The translations under genes and the position numbers were made by a program. A DNA stretch of 64,000 bases from Rhododendron vialii (Eukaryota; Streptophyta; Magnoliopsida; Ericales; Ericaceae), in assembly GCF_030253575.1 (NCBI RefSeq), contig NC_080562.1, positions 28,555,852 through 28,619,851 of the forward strand, given 5' to 3'. The first letter of the stretch is position 1. Every line of letters begins with the position of its first letter. Under the pieces are notes generated by a model. It had not been told where the DNA came from and did not search any database. It worked only from the letters and a program-made list of their open reading frames with translations. Shown here one piece after another: positions 23,935 through 36,119 of this stretch.

Positions 23935-25505
23935 AAAAATTCAACGAACCACACAAAAACTAACGTGGGTACATAGTTAGAGCTCACATGGAAGAGATTG
24001 TGCACGCAATGAACATGATGGAAACAACTAAGTCATAGGCATTAAGAATAAAAACAACAAAATCCTAATAAACAGTACGAACTTTGAAGCGTGAAAAGCT
24101 AAAATCAAAAGTCATATTTACATCGACTCTTCAGTTTAGGGTGTTGTACCCAACTCGACATGACATTGACACGATTTGTGTTGGACACTAGTTGATGTTC
24201 GGGAGGAGAAGAAGAAGAAGAGATACATTTGGCCAAAGGCTAAATGGTGCAACACATATCAATAACTGATGGTAGCAAACAAGAAAAATCCTAGCGGTAT
24301 ATAAGTGATTAAATGTATCATGGCGAGTATTAGAAACATTGAAAGTACCATTTACATTCTCACGTGGCCAATTTTTTAGCCGCACCCTTATATCCTATAA
24401 TAATTAACAAAATTAGCGAGTCCAACATCTAGACAGTTGTCTAGTCCGACACCCGTATCCAAGTGCGGGTAACAAAGCTAAAGGCATAGATTTTATCATA
24501 ACAGACAAATGTGAACTGAAAAAAACATAAAAATAACAAAGTAGGGAATATAAAATTAGAGGCAGCATAGGCCAATTCTTTACAAAACCTATATAGAAAT
24601 ATTTAATCAGGAAAAACATATTCCAACAATAGGAAACAGATATAGGAAACAAACCTGAGAACACAAATATCATTTGGAAGAAGGAATTGCAAGTCATCAA
24701 GTAGGAAGAAAGTGACAATGAGATAAATGCAAGAGGAGTGTTCCAACTCCTGATCCAACTGCTAAGTAATACTATTATGCTGGTTTCCTATTTCGCAAAG
24801 TAAACATACTATTATGCTGGTTTACTATTTAATATGTTTACTATTTCGCAAAGTAAACATATTCGAGGAAGAAAATAAATAATACTATTATGCTGGTTTT
24901 TGTAAGATGGTTTTTGTAAGATCAAACTGCTGATCCAACTCCTGCCAAAGCAAAAGTGGGCCATGCTTCCACATTTATTGCTATCACAGCAGAACCTATT
25001 CCAAAAACCCCAAATATGCAATCCTTAGTTCTGAATTAACAAATACTTTCGAAGTAAAGTATCAACAGAAAAAAAAGCTGAAAGTATTTGACATCATAAA
25101 AAAAGATATTTTACCTGTACACATTTGTTTTCTTCATATAGGTCTTTAATATGATAGTGGATTACATCACCCCGATTCGCACCCAGTTTTCTCTCTCGGA
25201 CATGGAGAAAACTCCAAGGATTAACCCCTTTTGACGACTTTGCACCTTTTTGGTTTTCCTGATCTTCATCATACAAAATGAGCTTTTTAAAATTACACAT
25301 GGTATCTAGAAATGAGTTATATCGATAATATAACAATAAAAGCAAGGGCAAAAAGGCATGAACAAGTGATAGAAGAATAAAAACCATAATGAGGACCAAA
25401 AAACATAACTTGAAGTTAAAAAGCGCCTATTGGCAAGAGACCTTAACAGAAAGAAGTTCTTCTTTCTTTGTCAACATAAAGAACAAAGAACAATCATCAG
25501 TAAGA
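23935..25505. repeat. Dispersed direct duplication, copy B (with extra about 0.7 kb)
   Basis: Collinear with 14161-15085 about 10 kb away in the same orientation. Relative to copy A it contains an extra block at about 24360-25045 between TACCATTTAC and GAAGTAAAGTATCAAC. That block includes a scrambled set of short repeats at 24765-24925. It also has an extra stretch near 25160-25245. Confidence 0.75.
24765..24925. repeat. Scrambled short direct repeats
   Basis: TACTATTATGCTGGTTT occurs three times, TTTCGCAAAGTAAACATA twice and GGTTTTTGTAAGAT twice within 160 bases. They are interleaved rather than in simple tandem order, which suggests repeated template switching during repair. Confidence 0.8.
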
Positions 25506-25509
25506 ATTA

Positions 25510-27470
25510 ACAAAAACATCGTAGCAAAGTACTACCTGAAAAATTATAGTTGGTTCACGATAGTTGCCCAATCCTTTCAGCCACATCATGTGATTCCTAA
25601 TGCCGACAGCCTCTCTTGCTTCCAACTTGCTCAAGACCTTTTAGCAAGCATGGCAACTCTAACTTATATAGGAAAAATTACATCCTTTCAAAGGAGATCT
25701 ATGTTCAACAGTGGGCCCAACCTGATAGAAAACAATAATGAAGACAAATATTTACTAATCAAGCTACCTAGAGATCACAAAATTCAACACTTGGAAAAAA
25801 ATATATGGATAACTGAAGAGAAAGATCAGTTTAGTCCTCGGTTTTCTTTGACCATCACAACCAAAGCAATGAAGCAGTAAGATAAACATTGTTGCCAACT
25901 AACCTAGCTATGTTATAGATACCGTATACACACATAAAGAGACAAATAAATACATGCAACATGATCAACTCAAACATCTATGGGCAATTCTGGTTGCTGC
26001 TACTGTAGAAAGTCCTTCACTCTCCTCCGAAATCGCAGTGTGGACTCGATCTTCAAAGGACAATGAAAAATCAAATAATTAAAAATCAGGTTTTATCACA
26101 CAGCTTTAAAGGCCTAAAAGTTGTACATAATTCAACTTGTTGGCTTTTCACTTGGGATGCTATTGCTACAACTTATATTCTACCAAGCAATAAACTCATC
26201 TCCATTTCCCAGCAAAAGTGAGAAAGAAAAACACATTCCACATGGACCAAAGAGAGACATAGAATCCTAAAAACCAAAAAACTTTGAAATAAAACTCCAA
26301 TATATTATCAGCATTCCCTGAATGGAATTCTATTTCATGGCACAAAGGGAAAAAATGAGTGACGAAACACAATCAAAGAGCCGAAGATGTGACTATCAAT
26401 TCAAATTAGCCAACACAGAACAAAGAGGCTGCTCCAGTTCCCTTCATCATTGAACAAACTAATTTTATTCTACACCATTAAAACCAAAAAGAAAATCTTA
26501 TTTACAGAGCCTCTGTAGCTCAATCTCAGCCATCCAAAAGTGTTTTGGACGATCCAAATTAAAAACAATCTATTAGCGGTAATAGATATCTATTACCGGT
26601 CAAAATTTAAAAACAAATCTCAACTGAAACTGACAGGTGTGATCACGCGGCTCCATGAATAACCTATTCACGGAGCCTCCGTGAATAAGTCAATCTCAAA
26701 ATCAAATATGATAGAAGAAATTGCAAAAGAAGAAAAACTTACCTAAATTAAATACCAATCATAAAGGCTTGACGTTGCTTTCGTAGCCAGCACTCTAGAA
26801 GACACCATTGGATGGTTTCCACTACAGAAGTGCCAAAAAAAAATGCTCAAAATTACAAGGGTTCTCTCTCGAAGCCCTCATTAAAGTATCTAATAACCGA
26901 AACGCAAAGAATAAAGGTGTCGGCTACCTAGATTTTTTAGGGAATATGGCAGCAATGGCCAAGGATTATTAGAAAAGCTGCTGACTATGGCTCCGTTGAG
27001 TAGTTCAAATAGTGTGATTAAAGATTACTACCGACCATTAATCTATTGTTCAAACAACATATAGATAAAAGTGACTTTGCCAAAACAATTTTTGGCTTGT
27101 TATAGTGTCCCAAAAAAAAAAAAAAAAACACAAATGCTGCTAAGCCTGCTATACCAATTTGGTCATTTTGGTGTCATTCTGGCACAATCTCACATCTAGA
27201 TATGGGAGATTTGGCAAAATCAAAGTCGGTGCCAAATTTGACGCCGCACTAAAGATGGCTTTGTAGCAAAAGATAGAAACGCGTGTACTTAGATTTTGCC
27301 AACTGCCTAGTCATGGCTTTGGCAACCTAAATGACTCGTGAGTGGACTTGCTTTAAGTGTGATATTTCTAATTGACTGGTCCAAATGAATAACAAAAGCT
27401 GGCAAAAGTGAGGTTTTAGAGGGGTCAAGTGACTTCAAGCAATACTTCGTCTGGAATAAATCTGCGTTTT
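25510..27470. other. AT-rich stretch without recognisable genes
   Basis: A 163-codon plus-strand frame at 25389-25880 spans the end of the duplicated block and has low-complexity composition, so I regard it as chance. Two short palindromes occur: GGTAATAGATATCTATTACC at about 26578-26597 and ATTCACGGAGCCTCCGTGAAT at about 26665-26690. Confidence 0.4.
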
Positions 27471-27479
27471 GATGCTAAC

Positions 27480-27664
27480 AAAAAGGTCTTGACCTAGCAC
27501 AATCACAAGTGTTATCCAACGGTTCCAACCCTAGGGTTGTCACGTGAGTTAGTCTCTCAAGAATTAGCCTCTCCATAAAAGTGGGGTAAGGCTGCCTTGT
27601 GTACTGGTTTGGCCTTGTAATCCATATGCATGGACACAAGCTCCATTCACTGTGCCCCTTTTTA
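27480..27664 (+). mobile_element. Degenerate SINE-like sequence next to the WRKY pseudogene
   Basis: The stretch contains GTCACGTGAGTTAGTCTCTC, AATTAGCCTCTCCATAAAAG and GTGGGGTAAGGCTGC, followed by CACTGTGCCCCTTTTT. This series is typical of widespread plant Au-type SINE 3' regions (GGGTAAGGCTGCGTACA). The promoter half is not clearly recognisable. It sits where the missing last exons of the WRKY gene would be expected. Confidence 0.45.
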
Positions 27665-27696
27665 GTTCCACACGAAGTCAAGAAACTCAGACATAC

Positions 27697-28793
27697 CTAG
27701 GATTAGGATTGCCTCTCACCACTTTCTGCAGCTTCTGCTCATATTTACGCCATCAATAGCGGTCATCAAGAAAATCAACCTCACTCTTAGTTTGAACAAC
27801 TACACGTGGTTCACGAATTGGTTTAACTACTGATGTGATATCAGAACCGATACTGTCAAACTTCCTGAGAAAAAATTTGGACAGTTCAATCGAAGTTAGT
27901 ACAAGGACAATTTTTTTTTTTTTTTCTAATACAAGGACAGTTGAACACAGCTATTAACACATAGACAAACACTCTACAGCCTCACTTACACATCATCATC
28001 TCCTCTTTGAAAATGGGTCATCATCATCAACCCTATCGTTTGTGCTATTCAATTGGGGAGCTGCACCTTCGACAATATCATCATTTGTTCCAAGAGCAGA
28101 TAGCTTAGGGGTCCCATCTGGTTCAATGTGAGAATATATCTGAGCACTTACGCCAGATTAGTCTTCAAAGAACCAACAAGGAATCACTTCAGTACACAAT
28201 AAATTTTTAAAACAGAGAAAACACAGGAAAGTCTTTTTATTTACCTTCTTCAGCTGTTAAAGATGAAACCTTATCAATTTTCTCTTGGTTGGACATAATA
28301 GCACCCACAGAAGATCGACGGGCAGGTTGAGGTTTAGGATGATAATGTGTACCCTTCACAATCTCCTTGATTTGCCCATCGAAAGAGCGTTTGAAAATCT
28401 TCTTCACCTCACAGTTAGGATGTGTACATTTGCAATAGCTTCGTGGAAATTCACATCCTTTGACAAGTTTCTGCCCATATTTACGCCAGTTATATCCATC
28501 ATCAGATGACCTATCAGCAGAGACTCGAGGCCCCATATATCTTTATGATTAGATTGTGATGCTTGTTCCCCTGAATTTAGGGGCAATCCCTCCTTAAACT
28601 CATCTTAATCAACTCCAGCAGGTGCCGTCGATGTTTGTTGAAGCATACATATGAACCGGTGTATTTTAACTTCTTTTGAGGATGATGCCATCGCACTTTT
28701 CACAGAAGTAAGTGATGCAAATGGTTGAGATTGGCATTGAGCTTGAAATTGTCACAGGTGTATGTAGCGTAGCTTCACTTGTCATGCCTGTAG
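27697..28793 (-). pseudogene. Degenerate group I WRKY transcription factor gene
   Basis: Three minus-strand exons can be traced. Exon A, about 28245-28793, holds a Ser/Thr-rich lead-in and the N-terminal WRKY domain: [16 protein letters not shown], then the zinc-finger CTHPNC and THYH. Exon B, 27990-28139, holds the linker IEPDGTPKLSALGTNDD through VDDDDPFSKRR. Exon C, 27697-27864, is the start of the C-terminal WRKY domain and ends at GNPNPR exactly at the conserved WRKY intron position. Defects: a frameshift near 28540 separates NHKD from [14 protein letters not shown], and there are stops in the lead-in. In the N domain a Tyr codon appears lost before KGTH. An in-frame TGA at 27753-27755 sits just before WRKY in the C domain, which reads WRKYEQKLQKVVRGNPNPR (Gly to Glu plus an extra LQK). 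The remaining C-terminal zinc-finger exons are absent below 27690, where a SINE-like sequence sits. Introns are kept, so this is a duplicated rather than processed pseudogene. Confidence 0.88.
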
Positions 28794-30164
28794 TCTGTAA
28801 GAAAAATGTAAAGCAACGAGTACACTGTGCCAAAAATCAGTTCAAGGATAGTCACAGACGCATCAAACTAAAACCTACAAATATATATAGTCATGATTCT
28901 TCTTTTGATTAAAACTAAGGCATTTTATTTATCTTTCTATTAAAAACACAAAAGGTAGTCATCAAAGAAACATGCAGTATTAGCTGTCAGGATAAGCTGT
29001 ATACAGGAAAACACTCATTATGCAGCACTTGTGCCTTTGTAACAAGCATTCTAGTACTCTAAATAGATCTGAAATATAATTTCACTGCAGCATCTTAATT
29101 CTAAATGTGGCCTTGGAATGCACAAAATGAATGCCAACCTAAAAATATCTAAGTTTCTGTGAACGAATTATTAACAAAACACATGGGTTACGAAAGGACA
29201 AAAGTACCTGTTGACAAAAGTTTCATGGGTTTTAATATCCAGAAAATAGATGAATGGTCTAAATCCTATATTGAAGAAGAAACTTGGAAACAATATTTCA
29301 TTTCTTGCTTAGTCCATAGTCAAACGAAAGAAATAGATTTTTGTCCTTAATTTCTTCCCTTTTCTAAAAAAACGCTTTCACTTTGTTCTCTCGTCTTTTT
29401 TTCACTTACTATGTACTCCGTATGCCTTATATCTCTTCCACTCCAAAAACCCAAACAGTGTTATGCTCATGGGTATCACCGTATCACACACATGATTCAA
29501 CGTGTTTCTCACGGGGACCTAGACCCTCAAAAGTCTAAAACAAAATAAGGCTTCTGTTAAATTACACAAGCATCCAAAAAGAAAATGTCCAACAAAATAA
29601 GAATATGGAGAAACTTATAGATCTCCTTAAACTTCTCGTTCAATACCTAATTGGCTAATTCCCGTTCTTGCCCTAGTGTTTGCGCTGCTTATACCCCCTA
29701 CAAGATCAATGCGATATCATAAATAATCAATGATGAGAAAAGTAACAAATGACAGTCCCCATTAACAGATAATATTGAACGAGACTTCATTCTAGGTCAA
29801 CAGGAAAACAGCTCTTTATCCATTAACTTCGTAACTATTTCCAAAGGTAATGAAACAAGACTCTAAATCCCCAACCAAAACCCTATCATAATCTAGATGA
29901 GGAGTACATCAACAACAAAAAAAATTGGGAAGAGAATATGCACAAATCAAAAAACTGAGAAAAGGCATGTGTTCGCACAAACACACGATGCAAATTTTCA
30001 AATCTAATACCTTAGAAAATTGAAACCATTGCTTGCAGAAACATTCTAGTTCACAACTTAGAGAGAGAGAGAGAGAAATCCAAAATTTCAGCCAAAATTA
30101 ACGTGAACATAGTGACCTGAGAACACGATTTTACCCAAAAAAACCTCTAACCCAACACCACAAA

Positions 30165-30420
30165 AGGACAAAATAGTATGTAAAAAAGAGGACACAAAGG
30201 AAAAACCTCGAAAGTCCTAAAACCCATTAAAGCAATCTGTAAATAACCTAAATAATGGCTATGGCCCACCACTCTAAAGAGGGAAATTACTAAAACGCCG
30301 AGAACCAAGAAGAGTTGGATTAAGCCCCCTAGTTTCCAAACTAAGGGGTCATCCGGCCATGCCAAAGTGTAAGTCACAACTTGGAAAGGTATTCCTTTAT
30401 AGGCGCTTGTGGATGTTACT
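30165..30420 (-). repeat. Dispersed promoter-like repeat, copy 2
   Basis: Second copy of the 1470-1700 block, in the same orientation, with the TATA-like GCCTATAAAGG on the minus strand near 30392-30402. The copies have diverged by many substitutions and small indels, so the duplication is not recent. Confidence 0.5.
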
Positions 30421-31019
30421 TACCTCATCCCCAAATCAAAATTCCAGATTCCTGAGTGTTAAAACAGATCTCCCGTTTCTTCCGCTCTCAAGGAATCCAA
30501 TTTTCATTTGTTTTCGTATAAAAGGCTTGTCAATTTGTTCACAAAAATGACAAGCAGCTATTAACACCACCAATAATGAAACAGAATGTGAACGAAATCA
30601 TGATCAAGCTGCGTAGAAAGCAACTTTGCTTTAGTACTGCAAATCAGTGTCTCATGTAGCAGTTATTAAAAAGGTCCAAAGAGTCGACAACAATCAGTGA
30701 AGTTATTTTTCATGTTTAACAAACAGGAACAGTGTTACTGAAGCGAAACAGCTACCCTGATTGCAGCCTGCAACGGGATGTGACACTAACATACTACAAA
30801 GCCAGCAAATATATTCTACAAAGACCATCCTTGATTACCACACAGAACAAGAAGACGAAAACAAAAAAAATCAAAATAGGTGAGAATGCGTAGATCTAAA
30901 TACCAATCCTCATTCTTTTTACCAGGATCTCTTAGCATTTTGAAATGTTTTTCTTTTTCCAACATTTCAGTAAGTAGGAGCGAAGACCCAAAAAACGGCT
31001 TTCCTTCACATTTCAACAT

Positions 31020-31185
31020 TCCTTTCCTTTTCCTTTTCCCCTACCCGGCGGCTACCCCTACCCCACCAAATTCGAGTTCTTAGCAATGTCTACCTAATTT
31101 ATGTCTCAGGTTTTGAAGGCACTGTTGGCAATGTTCGAGCTCTCAAGGGACACAATTTTGAAGACACTGTTGGCAATATTTGAAC
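31020..31185. repeat. Dispersed repeat, copy 1 (partner at 35500-35655)
   Basis: It shares CCTTTTCCCCTACCC, CACCAAATTCGA, AATTTATGTCTCAGGTTTTG and GTTGGCAATGTT with 35500-35655, same orientation. Within copy 1 the part around GACACTGTTGGCAATxTT is itself repeated at 31150-31185. The partner is interrupted on its right by the MITE at 35655. Confidence 0.7.
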
Positions 31186-31307
31186 TCTCAAGGGATACTT
31201 CTTAGCTCCATACCATGATGCCCACTTAGGAAAAAGGAAAAATCATTACAAAAGCTCACAGAAGGATACCTAGAATGTTATTTACAGTAATATGAACTCG
31301 TTCTGCG

Positions 31308-31680
31308 CATTTTAGGTTAAGATGAGCACCCCTTCCAGCACTGCACCGGTAATGATCCTGAAAATTAGCAATATATCCACTCTTTATTCAAAATTTTAAT
31401 CCAAATTAAAAATAGTAAATCCAAAGTAAAAAAAGTTAAGAAAACATCCAAAAACCTTTCACCGATTCTTCAACCCTAAACAGCACCGAATAATAGTTGC
31501 AATCGCATTTTAGGTTAAGATGAGCACCCCTTCCAGCACCGTACCGGTAATGATCCTGAAAATTAGCAACACATCCACTCCTGATTCAAAATTTTAATCC
31601 AAATTAAAAATAGTAAAGAAAACATCCAAAAACCTTTCACCGATTCTTCAACCCAAAACAATACCGAATAATAGTTCCAT
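31308..31680. repeat. 198-bp tandem duplication
   Basis: Two copies start CATTTTAGGTTAAGATGAGC at 31308 and 31506 and run through CCGGTAATGATCCTGAAAAT and CCTTTCACCGATTCTTCAAC. The second copy is slightly shorter. Confidence 0.9.
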
Positions 31681-31699
31681 TGCAACAACAAACATAGTA

Positions 31700-34480
31700 A
31701 AGGATGTAATTATTTGGAGCAAAAATCCTCATAATTACTACAAATTGCAATAAATGAGAATTAATATCGTCACAACTTAGAAATCATAAAAGTATAGAAA
31801 ACAGAGCATAGGGATTTCAGAGCTCAGTGGTGAAGATCTCATGTGATAATATGGAATATCCCATATTATTACCATTGAAAATCTGTTATACAAACTCAAG
31901 TATAAAGTACAGCAACCACATGCCATCATCTAACAAACACTAGCAACCGAAACAGAGCACATGCACAACGAACACAAGTTAACAGGCCACCATCTCTAAA
32001 AAAACACACGAAGCACATGCATACATAAAATCACAACTACAAACAAGTTACAGAACCACAATAGCAACTGCCACGCCAGTTTCTCAAAAAAGACAACTGA
32101 TTGTTTACATTATTCTTTCTTTTTAGAAGTGGAGTTTTTGCGCAAAGAAATCCACAGGTCCTTCTATAGTGCAACCTCGAAAAATCCCTTTCAGCTTTGA
32201 CAAAAGAACTAATTTTGTCTGGTAGGAACGAAAAACCCAAATACCCTACAAGAGTTATTCGGTGGCAAAAATGATTGAAACAAAGCAATAATTTTTTCTT
32301 CTTTTAGCGCTGCATTTTTCATGTCAAAACAACAACGGACACTCAACAAAGGAGCAGACCTAAATCCCTTGCCCAAATGTCCCCCAACAAAGAAAACAAT
32401 TATTTGTACACTCTAACGCAAACACCACCCAACAAAGGCATAAACACCAAGCTGATCATTACCTTAACGCACGCATAACGCAACAGAATAGCTTGGGAGC
32501 CTTGACGAAAGCAGAAGAGAAGCTTGCCACCATTGGCAAGGCAACATTATAGCAGCTTAGCGTGAGCTGAGAATACAACAGATGATGTTCACTCAACATA
32601 GCAGATAATGAAAAAAAAAAGTGTCCTCCTGAATTAGAGACCCAATCGATCACTCAAAGTGATATGCAAAAAGAACAAACAGGAAAATCTCTCACATACA
32701 TACTCGCACCCCACAAACAAGAGTCCATAAAAGATCATAAAAATTGAATAAAAAACAAAATAGAACAAATATATGACACACTTCCAAAGCTACTTCTGCA
32801 AGGGTCCACAAGCAATCCCAAGTCCCAAGCCAAATCAATCATGTCAGTTGCAGTAGAGTACCTAACACATGCATAGATACATCAACAATTTCCATACACA
32901 TACAGATCGTAGGAAAAAAGATATTACACTTCAAAAATATTTTTACTGAGCTAAACCTACATCAAAGATATTAAAATGAAAGAAGCACAACATAACAGAA
33001 TAATGAAACCAGATACATTGCTACATTGCTTGCAACTTAAACTCATTCAGCTTCCAACAAGTGAGCATATGAGAATTTTAAATGACCATAAGGCCTAGAT
33101 TGGTGGAAATAACTTTATCACCTCAACAACTTCCTATGAGCACATCTCTTTAGTACTCCAATTATTCATCAAAGGATTGATATCCTATCGTATCAGCATC
33201 ATAATGCAATGAGTTCAAGCCTCCATGGTAGAAGTTAGAACGGAAGAGTCAAGAAAGGACAGTTTCACAAGATCATATGTGAATACAACCATTCAAGATA
33301 TTAGAAAAACCTCATAAATTATTTTGATATCTGAAGTAATCTTCCCAAGGACCCAAAATGGCAACAAAAAAAAAAATTTGTTCAGAGAATTGGAATCAGC
33401 TCCAGGAATTTAAGCAAGGGCTGCCATCAAATTGAAGGTTAACTTAAATGCTAAATTCCAACATAAGCTTAAACATCAAAGTCGATGAATACTTTGAGAA
33501 ATAAATTTTTAGACAAACAATCGACTTCCAACAGTAAAACTTGCCATTATGGTAAAGTGGGATCACTTTAAGCAATGCAATGGAAACCAAGATGCAAGTG
33601 AAATGAATCTGATTGCAAGCATATCTATCTCAGTCAAACGTGAAGAATCCAAATTTGCAGCTATAAAATAAAATTTGAGGATCACTAACTGATGATCCAA
33701 ATGCAAACAAACTCAAATTCTTGTTGGGTTACAGCATAATCCATTTGAAACACAAGGAGAGTGATGATTACATAGAAGAACTCCCTTCCCTCAGATCATA
33801 AAAAATGCCTCACCTATTGCTGGAGCTCCACCTACCAAACACAACAAAACAGCCCCACAAAAACAAATTAAGAAACCAGAAAATAATCAGAAATCATGTA
33901 GTTGTCACTGCAAGAGAATCACAAGGCGAGACCCAGTACTGAACAGGCCAAAAACCCAATATGAGAAGAAGGAATAAAACCCCATAGAAAATCAGAGCCC
34001 CGACAAAAATTCAAAAAGAACCATAATAAATAATGTTAAAAAAAAGCCAAAAAACATATAGGGATTCGTTAAAACTCCAAAAAAAAAAAAAAAAAAAAAA
34101 GAGGCAATACGTCCATAAGTTAACGGATAGGCAGATTCATATGTGCATGTGGGCGTATAAAATGTAGGGTGAGGTTGAGATCTACTTGAATCAGGCCAAG
34201 GACCTTGACTCCGTCATGGCTGCAATGAGCCCCGCCAATAAACGAGTCTGTCCTCAGAACTTGATTTTAACCCTGCAAAATTAATCATCACAGCTTCTTT
34301 GAACAACAGTTGTTAATGGGTTCATGGTCCAGCTTGCTGTTCCTAACGATGGAGAGAGAAATATCATGAACAAGAAACCAGAAGCCAAGCAAAAAGGGTT
34401 GGATATGATCCAAACCCCATTCTCTCTCCTCAAATACAAGTATACATACACATGTGTATATATAAATATCGATCTAAACA
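31700..34480. other. AT-rich stretch without recognisable genes
   Basis: No exon, element ends or RNA gene could be supported. The plus strand is A-rich, which would fit introns or UTRs of minus-strand transcripts, but no coding exon anchors this idea. Confidence 0.4.
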
Positions 34481-35499
34481 GGCTTTACCTATTCAACTCT
34501 TCTAGAGAGTTGAGATCGATAAGTTGAATCATCATAGCATCCAAAACGTAAGCAAGAAAGAGCTGGGTGGGCGGCCATGGTGCAGTGAAGAATCGCAGAT
34601 GGACAAGAGAGGGAGAGCGAGGGGGGAGGGGGGGGGGCATATTGCTTTCTCCAAGGCCTACTACATGGCTAGACGGGAACCACAAGGAAAATATACAGCT
34701 GAAATGAGAACTCATATAAGGCTGAGATGAGAACCCAACACAAGAAGTCCAATGACAATTACGGACAACCGGCCAAGAAAACATCGCCAACAATTGAGGG
34801 GCAAAATCGTCCAAATATGGCAAGCCATCTAATTGCCAAAGTGTTTCTTTTTATATATGGTTATATGCCAATTTCGAAATCATATGAGATCAATATACAT
34901 GCCAATTTCAAATATCCTCTTTAAAACTTTCAAGGAAGGGAAAAAAGCTAAATTTTAGTCTAAAGACTCTAAACAACAAAAAAAAGAAATACAACGAACC
35001 GATCTAATGGAGACAACCATTTACCTAAGATTACCAACTAGTCAACGGGAAAAGAAAAAAATGCAGCTTAAAAATATACCATTGAAAACTTCCAAGTTTG
35101 AAGCAAGCCCTATACCTGGGTTTTCTTCCTTCTATTATCCTTGGCTTGCCTCACCCATCCTCCCCACCATTTTTCTCATTAAATAAGAAAGACAACAAAT
35201 GAGCATCAGGTGAAAGAGAAGCAACTCAATTATGATGGACAAAGCGCAAGATAAAAGAGACAACGAAAGAGGTCCAATTTAGATGAGAAAATGCGGGTTT
35301 GACCCATACCATGAACTTGCAAAAGGGAAGACGTGCCTAAATTCAACACGCAAATGAGATAAAAGGTGAAGCAAGGTGAAGCGAAATAGAACACAAACTA
35401 CAAGGCCTGATAAAGCTAATAGAGCATGTTAAACTCATTAAAAATAACACCCTAACAATAGTTGTTTCCGATAAGAGATTCAGAACTTTCAAAGAAAAT

Positions 35500-35655
35500 G
35501 GTTTTCCTTCACATTTCAACGTTCCTCTCCTTTTGCTTTTCCCTTTGCCTTTCCTTTTCCCCTACCCCCACCCCCACCAAATTCGATTCTAAGCAAAGTT
35601 TACATAATTTATGTCTCAGGTTTTGAAGACATTGTTGGCAATGTTAGAACTCTCA
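35500..35655. repeat. Dispersed repeat, copy 2 (partner at 31020-31185)
   Basis: Collinear copy of the 31-kb block, ending exactly where the MITE at 35655-35824 begins. The MITE therefore probably inserted into this copy after the duplication. Confidence 0.7.
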
Positions 35656-35824
35656 AGAATGCTAGGTACAAAGAAAACTAACCCCAAAAGTACCCTGAAA
35701 AAAGCAATCAGTGGTTGAGAATCACATTGATGATTGGGTCATACACATCAAAGTGAATCTCAACCATTAGTTGCTCTTTTCGGGGTACTTTCGGGATAAG
35801 TTTTCTTTGTCCCTAGCATTCTTT
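35655..35824. mobile_element. Short MITE with about 45-bp terminal inverted repeats
   Basis: The left end AAGAATGCTAGGTACAAAGA and the complement of the right end AAGAATGCTAGGGACAAAGA continue as an imperfect inverted repeat through CCCxAAAGTACCC. The interior has a further inverted pair around GGTTGAGAATCAC and GTGAATCTCAACC. The 170-bp element has no coding content and no clean target duplication. Confidence 0.65.
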
Positions 35825-35999
35825 ACTCAAATGCAACTCTGTTCCTTACCCAAAAAATAACTCTGGTCCTTTAATTTCAATTTTAATCAACACCCTAAAC
35901 TTACCATCTAATTACAATGCCAACCTTCTATGCATTTCCATTACATGCACCAATGGAGAGCCTATGGATCCCTTGAATGTGGCGCCCCACATTGTCGGG

Positions 36000-36115
36000 C
36001 CCCTTTAGGCCCCGCTTATCCGGTTCGCCAATAGGCCCAACACGAAGAGGCTCCTTTAGTCATGCCCAAGGAGGGTTGTCATGCGTTGGTTGCCCCCTCC
36101 TACCCCTTTTTCTTA
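36000..36115. repeat. GC-rich fragment, possible LTR piece
   Basis: A GC-rich block (about 35970-36110) with TGGCGCCCCACATTGTCGGG and GGCCCCGCTTATCCGG stands out sharply from AT-rich flanks. It may be a retroelement fragment; no ends or coding sequence were found. Confidence 0.3.
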
Positions 36116-36119
36116 GCAA

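Noticed and set aside
25389..25880. 163-codon plus-strand reading frame
   Set aside because: Composition is AT-driven, there is no recognisable domain, and its first part lies in a non-coding duplicated block whose other copy (15 kb) is not open in this frame.
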